Counted from the stretch's first letter, positions 16,654 to 25,256 are shown. The stretch: 64,000 nt of DNA from Pedobacter ginsengisoli (GCF_002736205.1 NZ_CP024091.1:1116001-1180000), one strand, 5' to 3'. Made by a program: numbers and translations. Notes: generated by a model not told the origin, from the sequence alone.

Positions 16654-17376
16654 ATGAAAAAATTACTTATTATCGCAATGGCTTGCTATGGCCTGAGCGC
16701 TCGTGCACAGATGCGCGAATCCAGGAACTTTTTATACCTCTATTCTGACTCTATTATTTATGCCAAAGACATTAAACTACGGCCCGACTTTTCAGGGAAC
16801 TTACGAATTCTAGTCGACTCCAGAAGTGTTCCAATAGGGCAAGTGAAATTTTTTAATAGTAGAGATGGTTTTTTTGCGAACACCAGAAAAATGGGAATTA
16901 TGCGTACAGGAGAATTTGCAGAGCGAATTATTGAAGGACGGATCAATGTTTTTCAGGAAAGACCACTATCGTATCCTCCCTTTGCCTACGATCCGTACCA
17001 TGTCCCAGAAACATATTATGCACCCACGCAATCAATTAACACCAACATGTATTACAATATAGGCTATGCCGATTTGAAGAAATTAAATTATGCTAATCTG
17101 AACAGAGATATGGCCAATAATCCGCAGAGTATGGATATGCTTGCTGCTTACAGAAGAAGTAAAATTGTATCCACATCCCTTTATGTGGCCGGGGCTGCGT
17201 CTATTGCAGGGGCATTTGCTGTTTACATGGGTAAAAAAAATGCTTACTCGACATCTAGTTTTACTATAGGGGTTGGTTTAGGGGCCTTGGGGTTAGGATT
17301 AATAACAGGGGGTTACCTAAAAACTCACTCAGCGAAACAGAAGTTGGAAAATGCAATAGATATTTACAATAAGTAG
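16654..17376 (+). CDS. Exported protein with two C-terminal membrane segments, unknown function
   Basis: 240 residues with a signal peptide (1-19, ending SARAQ). The first half is a soluble part with an SVPIGQVKFFNSRDGFFAN segment and an aromatic Pro/Tyr-rich linker (YDPYHVPETYYAPTQ). Residues about 172-190 and 200-220 are Gly/Ala-rich hydrophobic segments (YVAGAASIAGAFAVYMG, and IGVGLGALGLGLITGGYL), followed by a basic helix. I do not recognise a family. It is a single gene; a hairpin terminator follows at 17384-17425. Confidence 0.72.
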   Translation: MKKLLIIAMACYGLSARAQMRESRNFLYLYSDSIIYAKDIKLRPDFSGNLRILVDSRSVPIGQVKFFNSRDGFFANTRKMGIMRTGEFAERIIEGRINVFQERPLSYPPFAYDPYHVPETYYAPTQSINTNMYYNIGYADLKKLNYANLNRDMANNPQSMDMLAAYRRSKIVSTSLYVAGAASIAGAFAVYMGKKNAYSTSSFTIGVGLGALGLGLITGGYLKTHSAKQKLENAIDIYNK

Positions 17377-17383
17377 AGTCTAA

Positions 17384-17425
17384 ATTGTCTTGTACTGAAA
17401 ATAACCATTTTTAGTACAAGACAAT
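17384..17425. terminator. Bidirectional intrinsic terminator between convergent genes
   Basis: ATTGTCTTGTACT at 17384-17396 pairs perfectly with 17413-17425, and the stem continues through GAAAAT/ATTTTT to a 4-base loop AACC, 19 bp in all including one G-T pair. A T-run follows at 17434-17440 for the rightward gene. Confidence 0.75.
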
Positions 17426-17441
17426 CTGATGAATTTTTTTA

Positions 17442-18938
17442 TTAAATTTTTGCGGGCATATTAATTACACTCAATTCATAAATTGAGGGTGGGGCAGTAG
17501 CTTTTAGCACCTTAAGCCGCAGTTTGCCGGTATTATAGCTCAAAGGCAATCTAATCACCTTACAATCTCCCATAGGCTCATCAGAAAGGTAAATGGTTTG
17601 CCATTGTCCATTCTGCATAATATCAATGCTATATTTTTGTATGCGCGGAACTCTTATCTGAGAAAAACCATCGGGCAACCTTTTAGTGTCCTGATATTCA
17701 AAAATGCTGATTTTATTAAATGATTCGGAGGGATTTAGCTCCATTTCAATAGCAGCCAATGTATCTTTAGCTGCCCAGCGACTATTCATTTTGCCATCAT
17801 TAATCGCATTGCCCGCATATTGGTTGTTTTTATCATCCCAAACACTATTTGCAGAAACAGGCTTATCCACCGAAATAAATTTACCGTTCCGAGGTAGAGG
17901 TTTATTTAAAGATAAGCCAAGTCTTTTACCCAGGTTTATTGCAGTGTTGGCCACATACTCTCGTATGCGTCCGGTTTGGTCAGGAGGTACATTCATTACC
18001 AGGCAATTATCATTGTCTGTGCTCCAGTAAAACAATTCTTCCAATTCATCTAGATCTCTGGTTGGCAATGGCTCCGATTTTTCAAACCAATTCAATCTTT
18101 TACTAATGCAAATGGTATGCTCAAAAGGAAGGTAGTATGATTTACCATTGTGCAGGTATTGTTTCTTATCTGATTTTGCAGCTAATTCCGGATCCCACAA
18201 ACGAAAATCAGAAGGGAAATATTGAAAGAAAAACTTATTGTCAACAGTCATATTTGCCGGAGGGGTATAGTTACGTTTTCCCTCCTCATTTACTATGGTA
18301 TGGTTTACACTCACAGCACAATTAGGATTATATCTTTTAACCAAACCATAAACCTGATCAATACCCCAGTCTGATGGCTTTTTATCCCATCCGCCATCCA
18401 GCCATAATTCACCAATTGAACCATAATTAGTAAACAATTCGGTTAACTGGTTAAGCATATAGTCAATGTATTTTTGAGGGTCTTTATCCTTATATGATGG
18501 CTCTTTCCTGTCCCATAATGAATAATAAACAGCAAACTGGATTCCATATTTTTTGCAGGCATCCGATACAGCTTTTACAATATCCATTTTTACCGGTGAT
18601 GAAGCCACATCGTAAGTTGTATACTTACTATCCCATAAACAGAAGCCATCATGATGCTTGGTAACCAGCAATACATATCTAAACCCGGCCTTTTTTGCAG
18701 TAAGTACCCATTGGTCAGGGTCAAGATTTGTAGGGTTATAACTCTCTAGTGGCAAAGTTCCATCAGACCATTCAGTGTTGTTAAAAGTATTAATACCAAA
18801 ATGGATAAACATACCGTAACCTCTTTTAATCATAGCCTGCTGAGCCGAATTGGGCTTTGTAGACGGAATCAATAGCTGGGCAATACAGCAATTAAAAGCC
18901 AAAGTCATTAAAAAAGTTATAATTATATGCTTCTTCAT
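17442..18938 (-). CDS. Alpha-L-fucosidase, GH29
   Basis: 498 residues with a signal peptide (1-20, ending NCCIAQ). The GH29 barrel (about 22-350) has MFIHFGINTF, TKHHDGFCLWDS (His95-His96) and ELWLDGGW with the likely nucleophile Asp181. The C-terminal part (about 360-498) is a beta-sandwich of F5/8 type (SRWAAKDTLAAIEMELNPSESFNKISIFEYQD) that may bind sugar. It removes alpha-linked fucose from glycans in the periplasm or at the surface. With the sulfatase at 25816 and PNGase F at 61728 it fits use of host-type or algal/plant glycans. It stands alone rather than in a visible polysaccharide-utilisation locus. Confidence 0.93.
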   Translation of the reverse strand: MKKHIIITFLMTLAFNCCIAQLLIPSTKPNSAQQAMIKRGYGMFIHFGINTFNNTEWSDGTLPLESYNPTNLDPDQWVLTAKKAGFRYVLLVTKHHDGFCLWDSKYTTYDVASSPVKMDIVKAVSDACKKYGIQFAVYYSLWDRKEPSYKDKDPQKYIDYMLNQLTELFTNYGSIGELWLDGGWDKKPSDWGIDQVYGLVKRYNPNCAVSVNHTIVNEEGKRNYTPPANMTVDNKFFFQYFPSDFRLWDPELAAKSDKKQYLHNGKSYYLPFEHTICISKRLNWFEKSEPLPTRDLDELEELFYWSTDNDNCLVMNVPPDQTGRIREYVANTAINLGKRLGLSLNKPLPRNGKFISVDKPVSANSVWDDKNNQYAGNAINDGKMNSRWAAKDTLAAIEMELNPSESFNKISIFEYQDTKRLPDGFSQIRVPRIQKYSIDIMQNGQWQTIYLSDEPMGDCKVIRLPLSYNTGKLRLKVLKATAPPSIYELSVINMPAKI

Positions 18939-19059
18939 AAGTTTTACATTATCTGTTTTATGATTTTTAAATAGCTAAATTAAGTTAGGTAGCTAATATA
19001 AGAAATAGACTAAATGGCTAATTACATGAATTATCCGATTGAAAATTATTTCGAATTAA

Positions 19060-19090
19060 TTTGGAAATGTAAATACTATATTTACATTTG
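19060..19090 (+). promoter_or_regulatory. Bacteroidota-type promoter of the ABC/GntR operon
   Basis: TTTG at 19060-19063 is followed, after 19 bases, by TACATTTG at 19083-19090. This equals the Bacteroidota consensus (TTTG at -33, TAnnTTTG at -7). It implies a start of transcription near 19094-19097 and a leader of about 40 bases before ATG 19136. Confidence 0.75.
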
Positions 19091-19091
19091 C

Positions 19092-19115
19092 ACTGTACTA
19101 CACATGTAATACAGT
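19092..19115. promoter_or_regulatory. Palindromic operator, probably for the GntR/YtrA-type regulator of the same operon
   Basis: A 24-bp dyad with 20 of 24 positions symmetric: half site ACTGTACTACAC, centre between 19103 and 19104. It begins 2 bases after the -7 box and covers the predicted start of transcription, which fits repression. GntR proteins of the YtrA group bind such dyads in their own promoters; the match of this dyad to the protein at 20754-21131 is inferred. Confidence 0.6.
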
Positions 19116-19135
19116 ACTACTTAATTTATAACGCT

Positions 19136-19966
19136 ATGATCGAATTAACAAATCTTAGTTTTGGATACAGTAAAAAGCCTCTATTATTTTGGAATCTTAA
19201 CCTTAATCTGGAAGCTGGCCATATCTATGGCTTGTTAGGGAAAAATGGAGCTGGTAAATCAACCTTACTTAAAAACATTGCGGGTCTGGTATTTCCAACA
19301 GAAGGTGTCTGCAAGGTAAATGGCCATAATGCGGCAAAGCGCTTACCTTCATTTTTACAAGAATTGTTTTTTATTCCGGAAGAGATGGAATTGCCATCGC
19401 TTTCGGGTAAAGAATTTGTTCGCCGCACTGCTCATTTTTACCCAAAATTTGATCATGCCCAATTCTATAAAGTACTGGCTGAGTTTGATGTTAGCCCTGA
19501 TGCTAATTTAAACCAGTTGTCGTTTGGACAGCAGAAAAAAGTAATGATCACTTTTGGTCTGGCCTCCAATACCTCATTGCTGATTATGGATGAGCCTACA
19601 AACGGACTTGATATTCCTTCAAAAGTCCAGTTCAGAAGAATTATGGCTTCTTCAATTACAGAAGACCGCTGTATGATCATATCTACGCATCAGGTAAGGG
19701 ATCTCGACAGTTTGATTGATACCTTACTTGTCCTTCATAAAAAAGAAATTGTACTGAATAAGAGTCTGGATGATATTGGCGAGCGCTTACTTTTCAGTAC
19801 TTCCGGTAATGCCAATAAAGATGGGGTATTATACACTGCATCTAATGCTATTGGTAATAATACCATTAGCATCAATAACCACGGACACCATAATAAGGTT
19901 GATATGGAGCTGCTTTTTAACGCAATAATAGATGATTATACTACAGTACTTGAGCCTTTAAAATAA
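19136..19966 (+). CDS. ABC transporter ATP-binding protein
   Basis: 276 residues from ATG 19136. The longer open frame starts inside the promoter at 19088 and cannot be right if the promoter call holds. Walker A is GKNGAGKST (35-43), the signature is LSFGQ (128-132), Walker B is LLIMDEP (148-154), and the switch His is in IISTHQVRDLD. The sequence is like the YtrB/YxlF group of drug or stress-type exporters. It is the first gene of a four-gene operon: permease 6 bases later, GntR regulator, and an anchored protein. Substrate unknown. Confidence 0.93.
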   Translation: MIELTNLSFGYSKKPLLFWNLNLNLEAGHIYGLLGKNGAGKSTLLKNIAGLVFPTEGVCKVNGHNAAKRLPSFLQELFFIPEEMELPSLSGKEFVRRTAHFYPKFDHAQFYKVLAEFDVSPDANLNQLSFGQQKKVMITFGLASNTSLLIMDEPTNGLDIPSKVQFRRIMASSITEDRCMIISTHQVRDLDSLIDTLLVLHKKEIVLNKSLDDIGERLLFSTSGNANKDGVLYTASNAIGNNTISINNHGHHNKVDMELLFNAIIDDYTTVLEPLK

Positions 19967-19972
19967 ACCGTC

Positions 19973-20752
19973 ATGAACGAAACTTTCAACTTTACCCGTT
20001 TTCTTAATCTATTTAAGAAGCACACTGCTGAGCAATATAAAACGTATTTAATATCGACAGGTGTACTAATTGGGGTGTTAATCTTAATCCTGGGCTTTAT
20101 ATCTTATAATACCCGCGGACATATGGGACCCGTTATACAGGGTGCTATGTTTGTCAATTTCCTGTTTTTTGCAGGAACTATTTTTACCAGTCTGATCTTT
20201 ACCGATCTGGGCGATAGAAAGAAATCTATATCTACTTTAGCTCTCCCGGCTTCTCATTTCGAAAAATACCTGGTGGCCTGGTTATACTCTTATGTGATAT
20301 TTCAATTGGTTTTTCTGGGGTGCTTTTATGCTATTGATTACCTGGTGATCACTATTGGGAATGCAAACTCTCCGGATAAAATAGAGGTTATTAATGTGTT
20401 TTCTCCCGATAGAAAAGTATGGGTATCATTTTTAGTATTTGCCATTTTACATTCCATCTGTTTTCTGGGCGCGGTATTTTTTGAGAAGCTACATTTTATT
20501 AAAACGGCATTCAGTTTTTTTATTTTTATTATGGCGCTTTGCATGTTAAATCCGGTTTTACTTCATACTATATTTCAGGCCGAGATTGAAAATGGAATTC
20601 CCTTTAACATGGTAGGCCTTATCATAAATAAGGAAAATATATATGTTGAGCCAACACAAACAAGCTATATTATTGCAGCAACCATAGCCATTTTGATTTC
20701 GGTAATCCTTTGGATAAGTACCTATTTCAGGCTAAAAGAAAAACAAGTGTAA
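19973..20752 (+). CDS. ABC transporter membrane subunit
   Basis: 259 residues with about six hydrophobic segments: 28-44 (LISTGVLIGVLILILGFI), 60-78, 101-120, 150-168, 172-195 and 225-247. There is no signal peptide. The first 25 residues are cytoplasmic and begin MNETFNFTRFLNLFKKH. It is of the type paired with YtrB-like ATPases, where the substrate is usually unknown. It lies 6 bases after the ATPase and its stop is one base before the GntR start, so all three are translated together. Confidence 0.85.
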   Translation: MNETFNFTRFLNLFKKHTAEQYKTYLISTGVLIGVLILILGFISYNTRGHMGPVIQGAMFVNFLFFAGTIFTSLIFTDLGDRKKSISTLALPASHFEKYLVAWLYSYVIFQLVFLGCFYAIDYLVITIGNANSPDKIEVINVFSPDRKVWVSFLVFAILHSICFLGAVFFEKLHFIKTAFSFFIFIMALCMLNPVLLHTIFQAEIENGIPFNMVGLIINKENIYVEPTQTSYIIAATIAILISVILWISTYFRLKEKQV

Positions 20753-20753
20753 G

Positions 20754-21131
20754 ATGGAATTTAGAGAGAACGAAGCGATATACATGCAGATAGCAGGTTA
20801 CGTAACTGAAAATATTATGCTGCAAAAATGGTTGCCTGAAGAAAAGCTACCCTCAGTACGTGAGTTGGCTGCCGACCTGCAGGTGAACCCGCTAACTGTT
20901 GTAAGGGCATATGAGTTTTTGCAGGGGAAAGAGGTAATTGCCAATAAAAGGGGCATAGGTTTTTTTATTGCAGGAGATGCAGTACAGAAAGTAAAGAACT
21001 ATAGCAAGGAGCGTTTTCTGGGGCAGGAGCTGCCAGAGTTATTCAAAAGTATGTATCTGCTTGGCATTAGCATAGAAGATATTGCAGAGCGATTTGAAAT
21101 TTTTAAAGCACAAAACTACCAAACCAAATAG
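20754..21131 (+). CDS. GntR-family regulator, YtrA subgroup
   Basis: 125 residues, the short form of GntR proteins. The winged helix (about 5-75) reads AIYMQIAGYVTENIMLQKWLPEEKLPSVRELAADLQVNPLTVVRAYEFLQ, a standard GntR DNA-binding pattern, then a short helical dimer domain. It lacks the large effector domain of FadR/HutC types, as YtrA proteins do. It should repress its own operon through the dyad at 19092-19115. In YtrA-type operons the regulator is usually first; here it is third, after the transporter genes. Confidence 0.93.
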   Translation: MEFRENEAIYMQIAGYVTENIMLQKWLPEEKLPSVRELAADLQVNPLTVVRAYEFLQGKEVIANKRGIGFFIAGDAVQKVKNYSKERFLGQELPELFKSMYLLGISIEDIAERFEIFKAQNYQTK

Positions 21132-21133
21132 TT

Positions 21134-21859
21134 ATGAAAACCAGTACAATGTTTATAATAGCAGCAGTGGTTGCCACATTTATTGGCCTTACCGCCTATA
21201 ATTTTAGCCTTAAGGCATCATTTTTAAAAGGAGATTATAAAAATCCGTTTTATGGGTTTACGTTTAATTCTGTTAAAGATGTAAACGAAGTAGATTTGCA
21301 GTCGGCGAATAGAATTACCATCCGCATTGAGAAGGGGAAAAACCCGGGCCTATGGTTAAAAGACAGACTTAAGGGAAATCTGGTATGGACAAAAAATGGA
21401 AATACCATAAAAATTGACCTGACAAAGGCAGCAAAAGACGACGGTTTTCAGATATGGGACAATGAGTTGATCCTGATTATGCCAAGTACTGTTAAGCTGA
21501 CTAGCCGTGCTTACCATAAAGATAAAGAAGAAGAAAAAAGAGCCCACATTTCCGGTGGCATCAATATTTCCGGTTTTGAGCAGGAGGCTATGCAGCTGGA
21601 TTTGGGTAAATATACGACAGCGTTTTTAGACAAATTAAAATTGGGCAAGTTAAATGCAGTGATAGGCAATAAAGATAAGGCCAATGCCAGTCTGGTCATT
21701 TCTTCTGCAAACCAGATCAATACTGCAGATTTTAATATTCCTGGCGAAGGAAGTCTGGATTTGATGGATCCAAACGTTACTAAAACACATTACAACCTCT
21801 CTGATAAAGCAACAGTTTCATTAAATGGCAAGGCATTGCAAGCCATTAAAGTCAACTAG
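21134..21859 (+). CDS. Membrane-anchored beta-rich protein of the ABC operon, unknown function
   Basis: 241 residues. Residues 5-24 (TMFIIAAVVATFIGLTAYNF) form a signal anchor. The rest is beta-rich with short repeats of charged turns (LQSANRITIRIEKGK, LSDKATVSLNGKALQAIKVN), reminiscent of DUF2807-type beta-helix domains but without a clear match. It starts 2 bases after the GntR stop, so it belongs to the operon, and may be an accessory subunit or a substrate-binding part on the outer face of the membrane. A strong terminator follows at 21864. Confidence 0.75.
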   Translation: MKTSTMFIIAAVVATFIGLTAYNFSLKASFLKGDYKNPFYGFTFNSVKDVNEVDLQSANRITIRIEKGKNPGLWLKDRLKGNLVWTKNGNTIKIDLTKAAKDDGFQIWDNELILIMPSTVKLTSRAYHKDKEEEKRAHISGGINISGFEQEAMQLDLGKYTTAFLDKLKLGKLNAVIGNKDKANASLVISSANQINTADFNIPGEGSLDLMDPNVTKTHYNLSDKATVSLNGKALQAIKVN

Positions 21860-21863
21860 TTTA

Positions 21864-21899
21864 ATTAAAACCGGAATAGCATGCTATTCCGGTTTTAAT
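21864..21899. terminator. Perfect 36-bp palindrome acting as bidirectional terminator
   Basis: The whole stretch is its own reverse complement, centred between 21881 and 21882, with AAAACCGGAATAGC as the left arm. It ends both the rightward ABC operon and the leftward gene at 21895-22404, whose last codons lie inside it. Confidence 0.88.
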
Positions 21900-22404
21900 C
21901 CGTAAATTTTATAGTCAGCGAAATTACCTGTCTTGCATTTCTAGGTTTTCTTTTTTCCCCTTCAATAATAATGTGAAAGGGACCTTCTTCAGGTGATAGT
22001 AAGTAGCCATCCTTTCTGTTGGCCAGAATAATCTTGCGAGAGGTGAACGACGGGTCCACCTCTGCTAATGAAAAAACTACCTGATATCCATCACTGGCTT
22101 CAACTAAAAGATATTTACTAAGGTTTTTCCCTTTCAGCTCTTCAGCCATTGTAACACCTGCATTTTTAAGAACAATACCCAGTTCAACACCGCTATAAGT
22201 ATATTCTTTATCTGCACGGTCTTTTTGGATGATTGTAGTTTTGGGCAATTTGTCTACATCTGTCACAGTCAATATCAGCTCAGTCTTAACCTCACCTTTA
22301 ATAGCTGCTGCAGCCTGTTTTGTCAGATCTTGGGCGGATAGCCTTGTAAAGGCTATTAATACAATCAGCAGGCTAAGGGGTAATGTTGGTTTAAAACATT
22401 TCAT
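21895..22404 (-). CDS. Secreted SUOX-like (molybdopterin-binding fold) protein without catalytic subunit features
   Basis: 169 residues with a signal peptide (1-24, ending TRLSAQ). The mature part resembles the small oxidoreductase molybdopterin-binding domain proteins: LILTVTDVDKLPKTTI, YSGVELGIVLKNAGV, LLVEASDGYQVVFSLAEVDPSF, GPFHIIIEGEKRKPRNARQVISLTI. In sulfite-oxidase enzymes this fold holds the Mo cofactor, but here the conserved Cys ligand is not present, so it may be a small binding protein. It follows the truncated peroxidase gene by 4 bases on the same strand. Confidence 0.8.
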   Translation of the reverse strand: MKCFKPTLPLSLLIVLIAFTRLSAQDLTKQAAAAIKGEVKTELILTVTDVDKLPKTTIIQKDRADKEYTYSGVELGIVLKNAGVTMAEELKGKNLSKYLLVEASDGYQVVFSLAEVDPSFTSRKIILANRKDGYLLSPEEGPFHIIIEGEKRKPRNARQVISLTIKFTD

Positions 22405-22408
22405 GTGC

Positions 22409-22765
22409 TTATAGATTATTGAAAACTAAATTTAAAAAGTAATTTCTTTCAGCCTCAGGAAAGCCTTGATTAGTTAAGGTTCTATCTACTCCAATACTAA
22501 AGGCTTCGCTGTCTGTAAAAGCCCTATTTTGCTCATGGCAGCTGTTGCATGATATTTTGTTATTTGCTGAAAGCAAAGGTTCGTAGAAAAGTAATCGGCC
22601 AAGGTAAACGCCTTCTTTTGTTGTAGGGTTGTCTTTTGGAACAGAGATCCGGTTTCCAAAATTGACAGGGTATTTTAATTGGTAAGGAGAGGTGCTAATA
22701 GATGTCCAGGTAAATAGAATGAAATATCCGATAATTGTAGTTATTGCTTTCGTATATCCATTCAT
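22409..22765 (-). pseudogene. Truncated di-haem cytochrome c peroxidase (MauG/CcpA type), N-terminal remnant
   Basis: 118 residues. A membrane anchor (9-22) is followed by the start of a bacterial di-haem peroxidase: LGRLLFYEPLLSANNKISCNSCHEQNRAFTD with the first haem motif CNSCH (73-77). The family then needs about 250 more residues with a second CxxCH, and these are missing: the frame ends after FLNLVFNNL, 4 bases before the next gene. A full relative is present at 41844-43646. This looks like a deletion remnant; a genuine single-haem short protein is the alternative. Confidence 0.65.
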
Positions 22766-23172
22766 ATTTATGTTTTACACTTTTTTTTGTTTATTTTATT
22801 GTTTTCTTAATGTTTATTGTCAAATATAATGATATAAATCATATATTTTTGATTATTTTATTTGTTTTTATTATATTTTGTGTTATTTTTTAGCGTTTTT
22901 TATTTAAAATACTTATATTATGTAAGTTTTTTTATGTCATTTTAGTTTTGTGTACTGTTTTTATTGTTATTTTTGGTGTATTTTTTATTGTTTTTGGTTG
23001 AAAGTGTATAGCGGATATCTCTCAGCTTCTCTTTTTTTATGTAGGAAGATTGGGATAACCTAATATCAGGTTGTTTTATTGTTAGTAAATAAAGTTTAGT
23101 TTTGCTAAACAATAATAAATCTTTAATTTTAGTGCGCTGGGATTTTTATACTATCTGCAGCACCTTAATCAG
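22766..23172. other. T-rich intergenic tract without genes
   Basis: About 400 bases between divergent genes, extremely rich in T on the plus strand (runs such as GTTTTTATTGTTATTTTTGG). No open frame is supported. A small hairpin GTTTAG/CTAAAC with loop TTTTG lies near 23096-23112. It must hold the promoters of the genes at 22765 and 23173, but I see no clear consensus match. Confidence 0.6.
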
Positions 23173-24066
23173 ATGAAAATAAAAGCTTTAATCGTATCGC
23201 TGCTGGTATTAGCACACACAGGTTTATATGCCCAAAGGGTTGTTATAGTTGGTCTTGATGGTTTTAGTACCGAGGGGTTTAAAGCAACAAAGCATCCCAA
23301 TATAGATAAGCTTTTTGAAAAAGGACTCATTACCTTAACAAACAGGCCGGTAATGCCGTCAGTAACTTTGCCGAACTGGACAAGCCATTTAACCGGACAG
23401 GGACCTGAAGAGCATGGGATAACAGCTAACGATTGGACTTTGAGTAATCACCCCTTAAAAGCAATAGAAATTGATCAGGATGGCTATAGCCCTTCAATCT
23501 TCAAATTGCTGAAAGATAAAAAGCCAAGCGCTAAAACAGCATTTTATTATAACTGGGCTGAACTAATTAATCCCATTAATAAAAAATACTTAAATGAAAT
23601 TTCTTTTGAAGAAGGAGATCAGTATCAGGCAAATTATGCCAAGGCACTCAAATTTATTGAGCAAAATAGAAACGATCCTACATTGGTATTTCTTTACAGT
23701 GTACATACAGATCATGCAGGTCATGGGTTTGGATGGATGTCGCCGCAATATATAGCTGCAATAGAAGAGGTTGATGTTGAAATTGGTAGTTTTATAGATA
23801 AGCTTAAAGAACAAAACCTTTATAATGACACCTATTTTCTACTCATTACAGATCATGGTGGCATTAAAAAAGGGCATGGTGGTGTAAGTATGAATGAAAT
23901 GCAAATACCTTGGGCAATTACCGGTAAAAAAATCAAAAATCTAGGTGTAACCAATAGCTTTTTTAACAGCAATAAAAATACCTCTTTGGTCCTAGCTAAA
24001 ATATTTGGCTTAAAGGATATTCCTGCATCATGGACAGGGGTGGCTCCAACGGCAATTTTTAAATAA
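23173..24066 (+). CDS. Secreted type I phosphodiesterase / nucleotide pyrophosphatase family protein
   Basis: 297 residues with a signal peptide (1-20, ending GLYAQ). It belongs to the alkaline-phosphatase superfamily: VVIVGLDGF with metal ligand Asp29, MPSVTLPNWTSHLTG with the likely nucleophile Thr65, HTDHAGHGFGW and LLITDHGG with further metal ligands. The protein ends in a short helix without the large insertions of eukaryotic NPPs. It probably splits phosphodiesters in the periplasm, for example nucleotides or phospholipid head groups; the substrate cannot be read. Confidence 0.9.
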   Translation: MKIKALIVSLLVLAHTGLYAQRVVIVGLDGFSTEGFKATKHPNIDKLFEKGLITLTNRPVMPSVTLPNWTSHLTGQGPEEHGITANDWTLSNHPLKAIEIDQDGYSPSIFKLLKDKKPSAKTAFYYNWAELINPINKKYLNEISFEEGDQYQANYAKALKFIEQNRNDPTLVFLYSVHTDHAGHGFGWMSPQYIAAIEEVDVEIGSFIDKLKEQNLYNDTYFLLITDHGGIKKGHGGVSMNEMQIPWAITGKKIKNLGVTNSFFNSNKNTSLVLAKIFGLKDIPASWTGVAPTAIFK

Positions 24067-24072
24067 AGTAAT

Positions 24073-24115
24073 AACCCCAACTATCTTTGCCTTAAATACA
24101 AAAGTGGTTGGGGTT
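24073..24115. terminator. Possible bidirectional terminator
   Basis: AACCCCAAC at 24073-24081 pairs with GTTGGGGTT at 24107-24115 around a 25-base loop, between convergent genes. The long loop makes it weaker than the others. Confidence 0.5.
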
Positions 24116-24120
24116 AAAAT

Positions 24121-25143
24121 TTAACGCCAGCCTAAGCCGGGTGCAACATGCTCTATTACAGAAGAGAGTACGTGCACATTATAGTCAACACCTAATGTGT
24201 TCGGTATCGTTAAAAGCAGCGTGTCCGCTTCCTGAATAGCCTCGTCTTCAGCCAATTCCTTTATAAGTTGATCAGGCTCTGCGGCATAGCTTCTTCCAAA
24301 AATGGCGTTTTTACCCGGTTCAATCATTCCAAAGTGATCAGTCCGGTTGGCTTCCTGACCAAAAAAACGGCGGTCCTGATCGTTTACTAATGCAAAAATA
24401 GATCGGCTTACAGATACCCTGGGTTCACGTTCATGTCCCGCGTTTTTCCATGCTTCTTTGTATAGCCTTATCTGTTCAGCTTGTTGTACATGGAAGGGCT
24501 TACCGCTTTCATCAAACTTAAGTGTAGAACTTTGAAGGTGCATTGCATTTTCGGCTGCCCAAACAGCGGTAGCATTGGATGCAGCTCCCCACCAAATACG
24601 TTCCCGCAATCCTTCCGAGTGCGGTTCCAAATGCAATAAGCCTGGGGGGTTAGGGAACATAGGATACGGATTCGGCTCTGCAAACCCTTCACCACTTAGC
24701 CTATCCAAAAATTCCAGTGCTTTTCGGCGGCCCATCTCCGCATCGGTTTCCCCTTCCTGTGGTGCATATCCAAAATAGCGCCACCCATCAATTACCTGTT
24801 CAGGCGAACCTCTGCTGATGCCCAGCTGCAATCGTCCTTCCGAAATTAAATCAGCAGCTCCGGCATCTTCTACCATATACAGCGGATTTTCGTAACGCAT
24901 ATCAATTACACCAGTACCAATTTCTATTTTACTTGTTTTAGCACCGATAGCCGAAAGTAAGGGAAATGGTGATGCTAACTGGGAAGCAAAATGATGTACC
25001 CGAAAATATGCCCCGTCTACGCCAATCTCTTCGGCAGCAACTGCCAGATCAATTGATTGAAGCAAGGTATCGCCTGCTGTACGGGTATTATAAGCAGGAT
25101 GGTTAGACCAATGTCCAAACGATAGAAATCCTATTTTTTTCAT
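24121..25143 (-). CDS. Luciferase-like (LLM class) flavin-dependent oxidoreductase
   Basis: 340 residues, normal for the family, with no signal peptide. The luciferase-like TIM barrel is clear: IGFLSFGHW at the start, DGAYFRVHHFASQLASPFPLLSAIGAKTSKIEIGTGVIDMRYENPLYMVEDAGAADLISEGRLQLGISRGSPEQVIDGW in the first half, and LLTIPNTLGVDYNVHVLSSVIEHVAPGLGWR at the end. It should use reduced FMN and oxygen, or F420-like flavins in some groups, on an unknown substrate. It is a single gene convergent with the phosphodiesterase. Confidence 0.92.
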   Translation of the reverse strand: MKKIGFLSFGHWSNHPAYNTRTAGDTLLQSIDLAVAAEEIGVDGAYFRVHHFASQLASPFPLLSAIGAKTSKIEIGTGVIDMRYENPLYMVEDAGAADLISEGRLQLGISRGSPEQVIDGWRYFGYAPQEGETDAEMGRRKALEFLDRLSGEGFAEPNPYPMFPNPPGLLHLEPHSEGLRERIWWGAASNATAVWAAENAMHLQSSTLKFDESGKPFHVQQAEQIRLYKEAWKNAGHEREPRVSVSRSIFALVNDQDRRFFGQEANRTDHFGMIEPGKNAIFGRSYAAEPDQLIKELAEDEAIQEADTLLLTIPNTLGVDYNVHVLSSVIEHVAPGLGWR

Positions 25144-25256
25144 AAGTAAATATACAAAGATTACCCTATGCGTTTGCTAAGTATAGATAAGCTTGCTGAT
25201 CCCGTGAATCTGCTTCTGTGAATTATTTAATAAATTAGTAAACCAAAATAAATTGA

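Noticed and set aside
19088..19135. Upstream start for the ABC ATPase
   Set aside because: It lies inside the -7 box and before the predicted start of transcription.
22766..23172. Possible CRISPR or tandem repeat in the T-rich tract
   Set aside because: No regular unit or spacer length is visible; only T-rich runs.
24468..24695. Alternative frames within the LLM oxidoreductase, sulfatase and other large genes
   Set aside because: They lie inside well-supported genes and show no protein family features.
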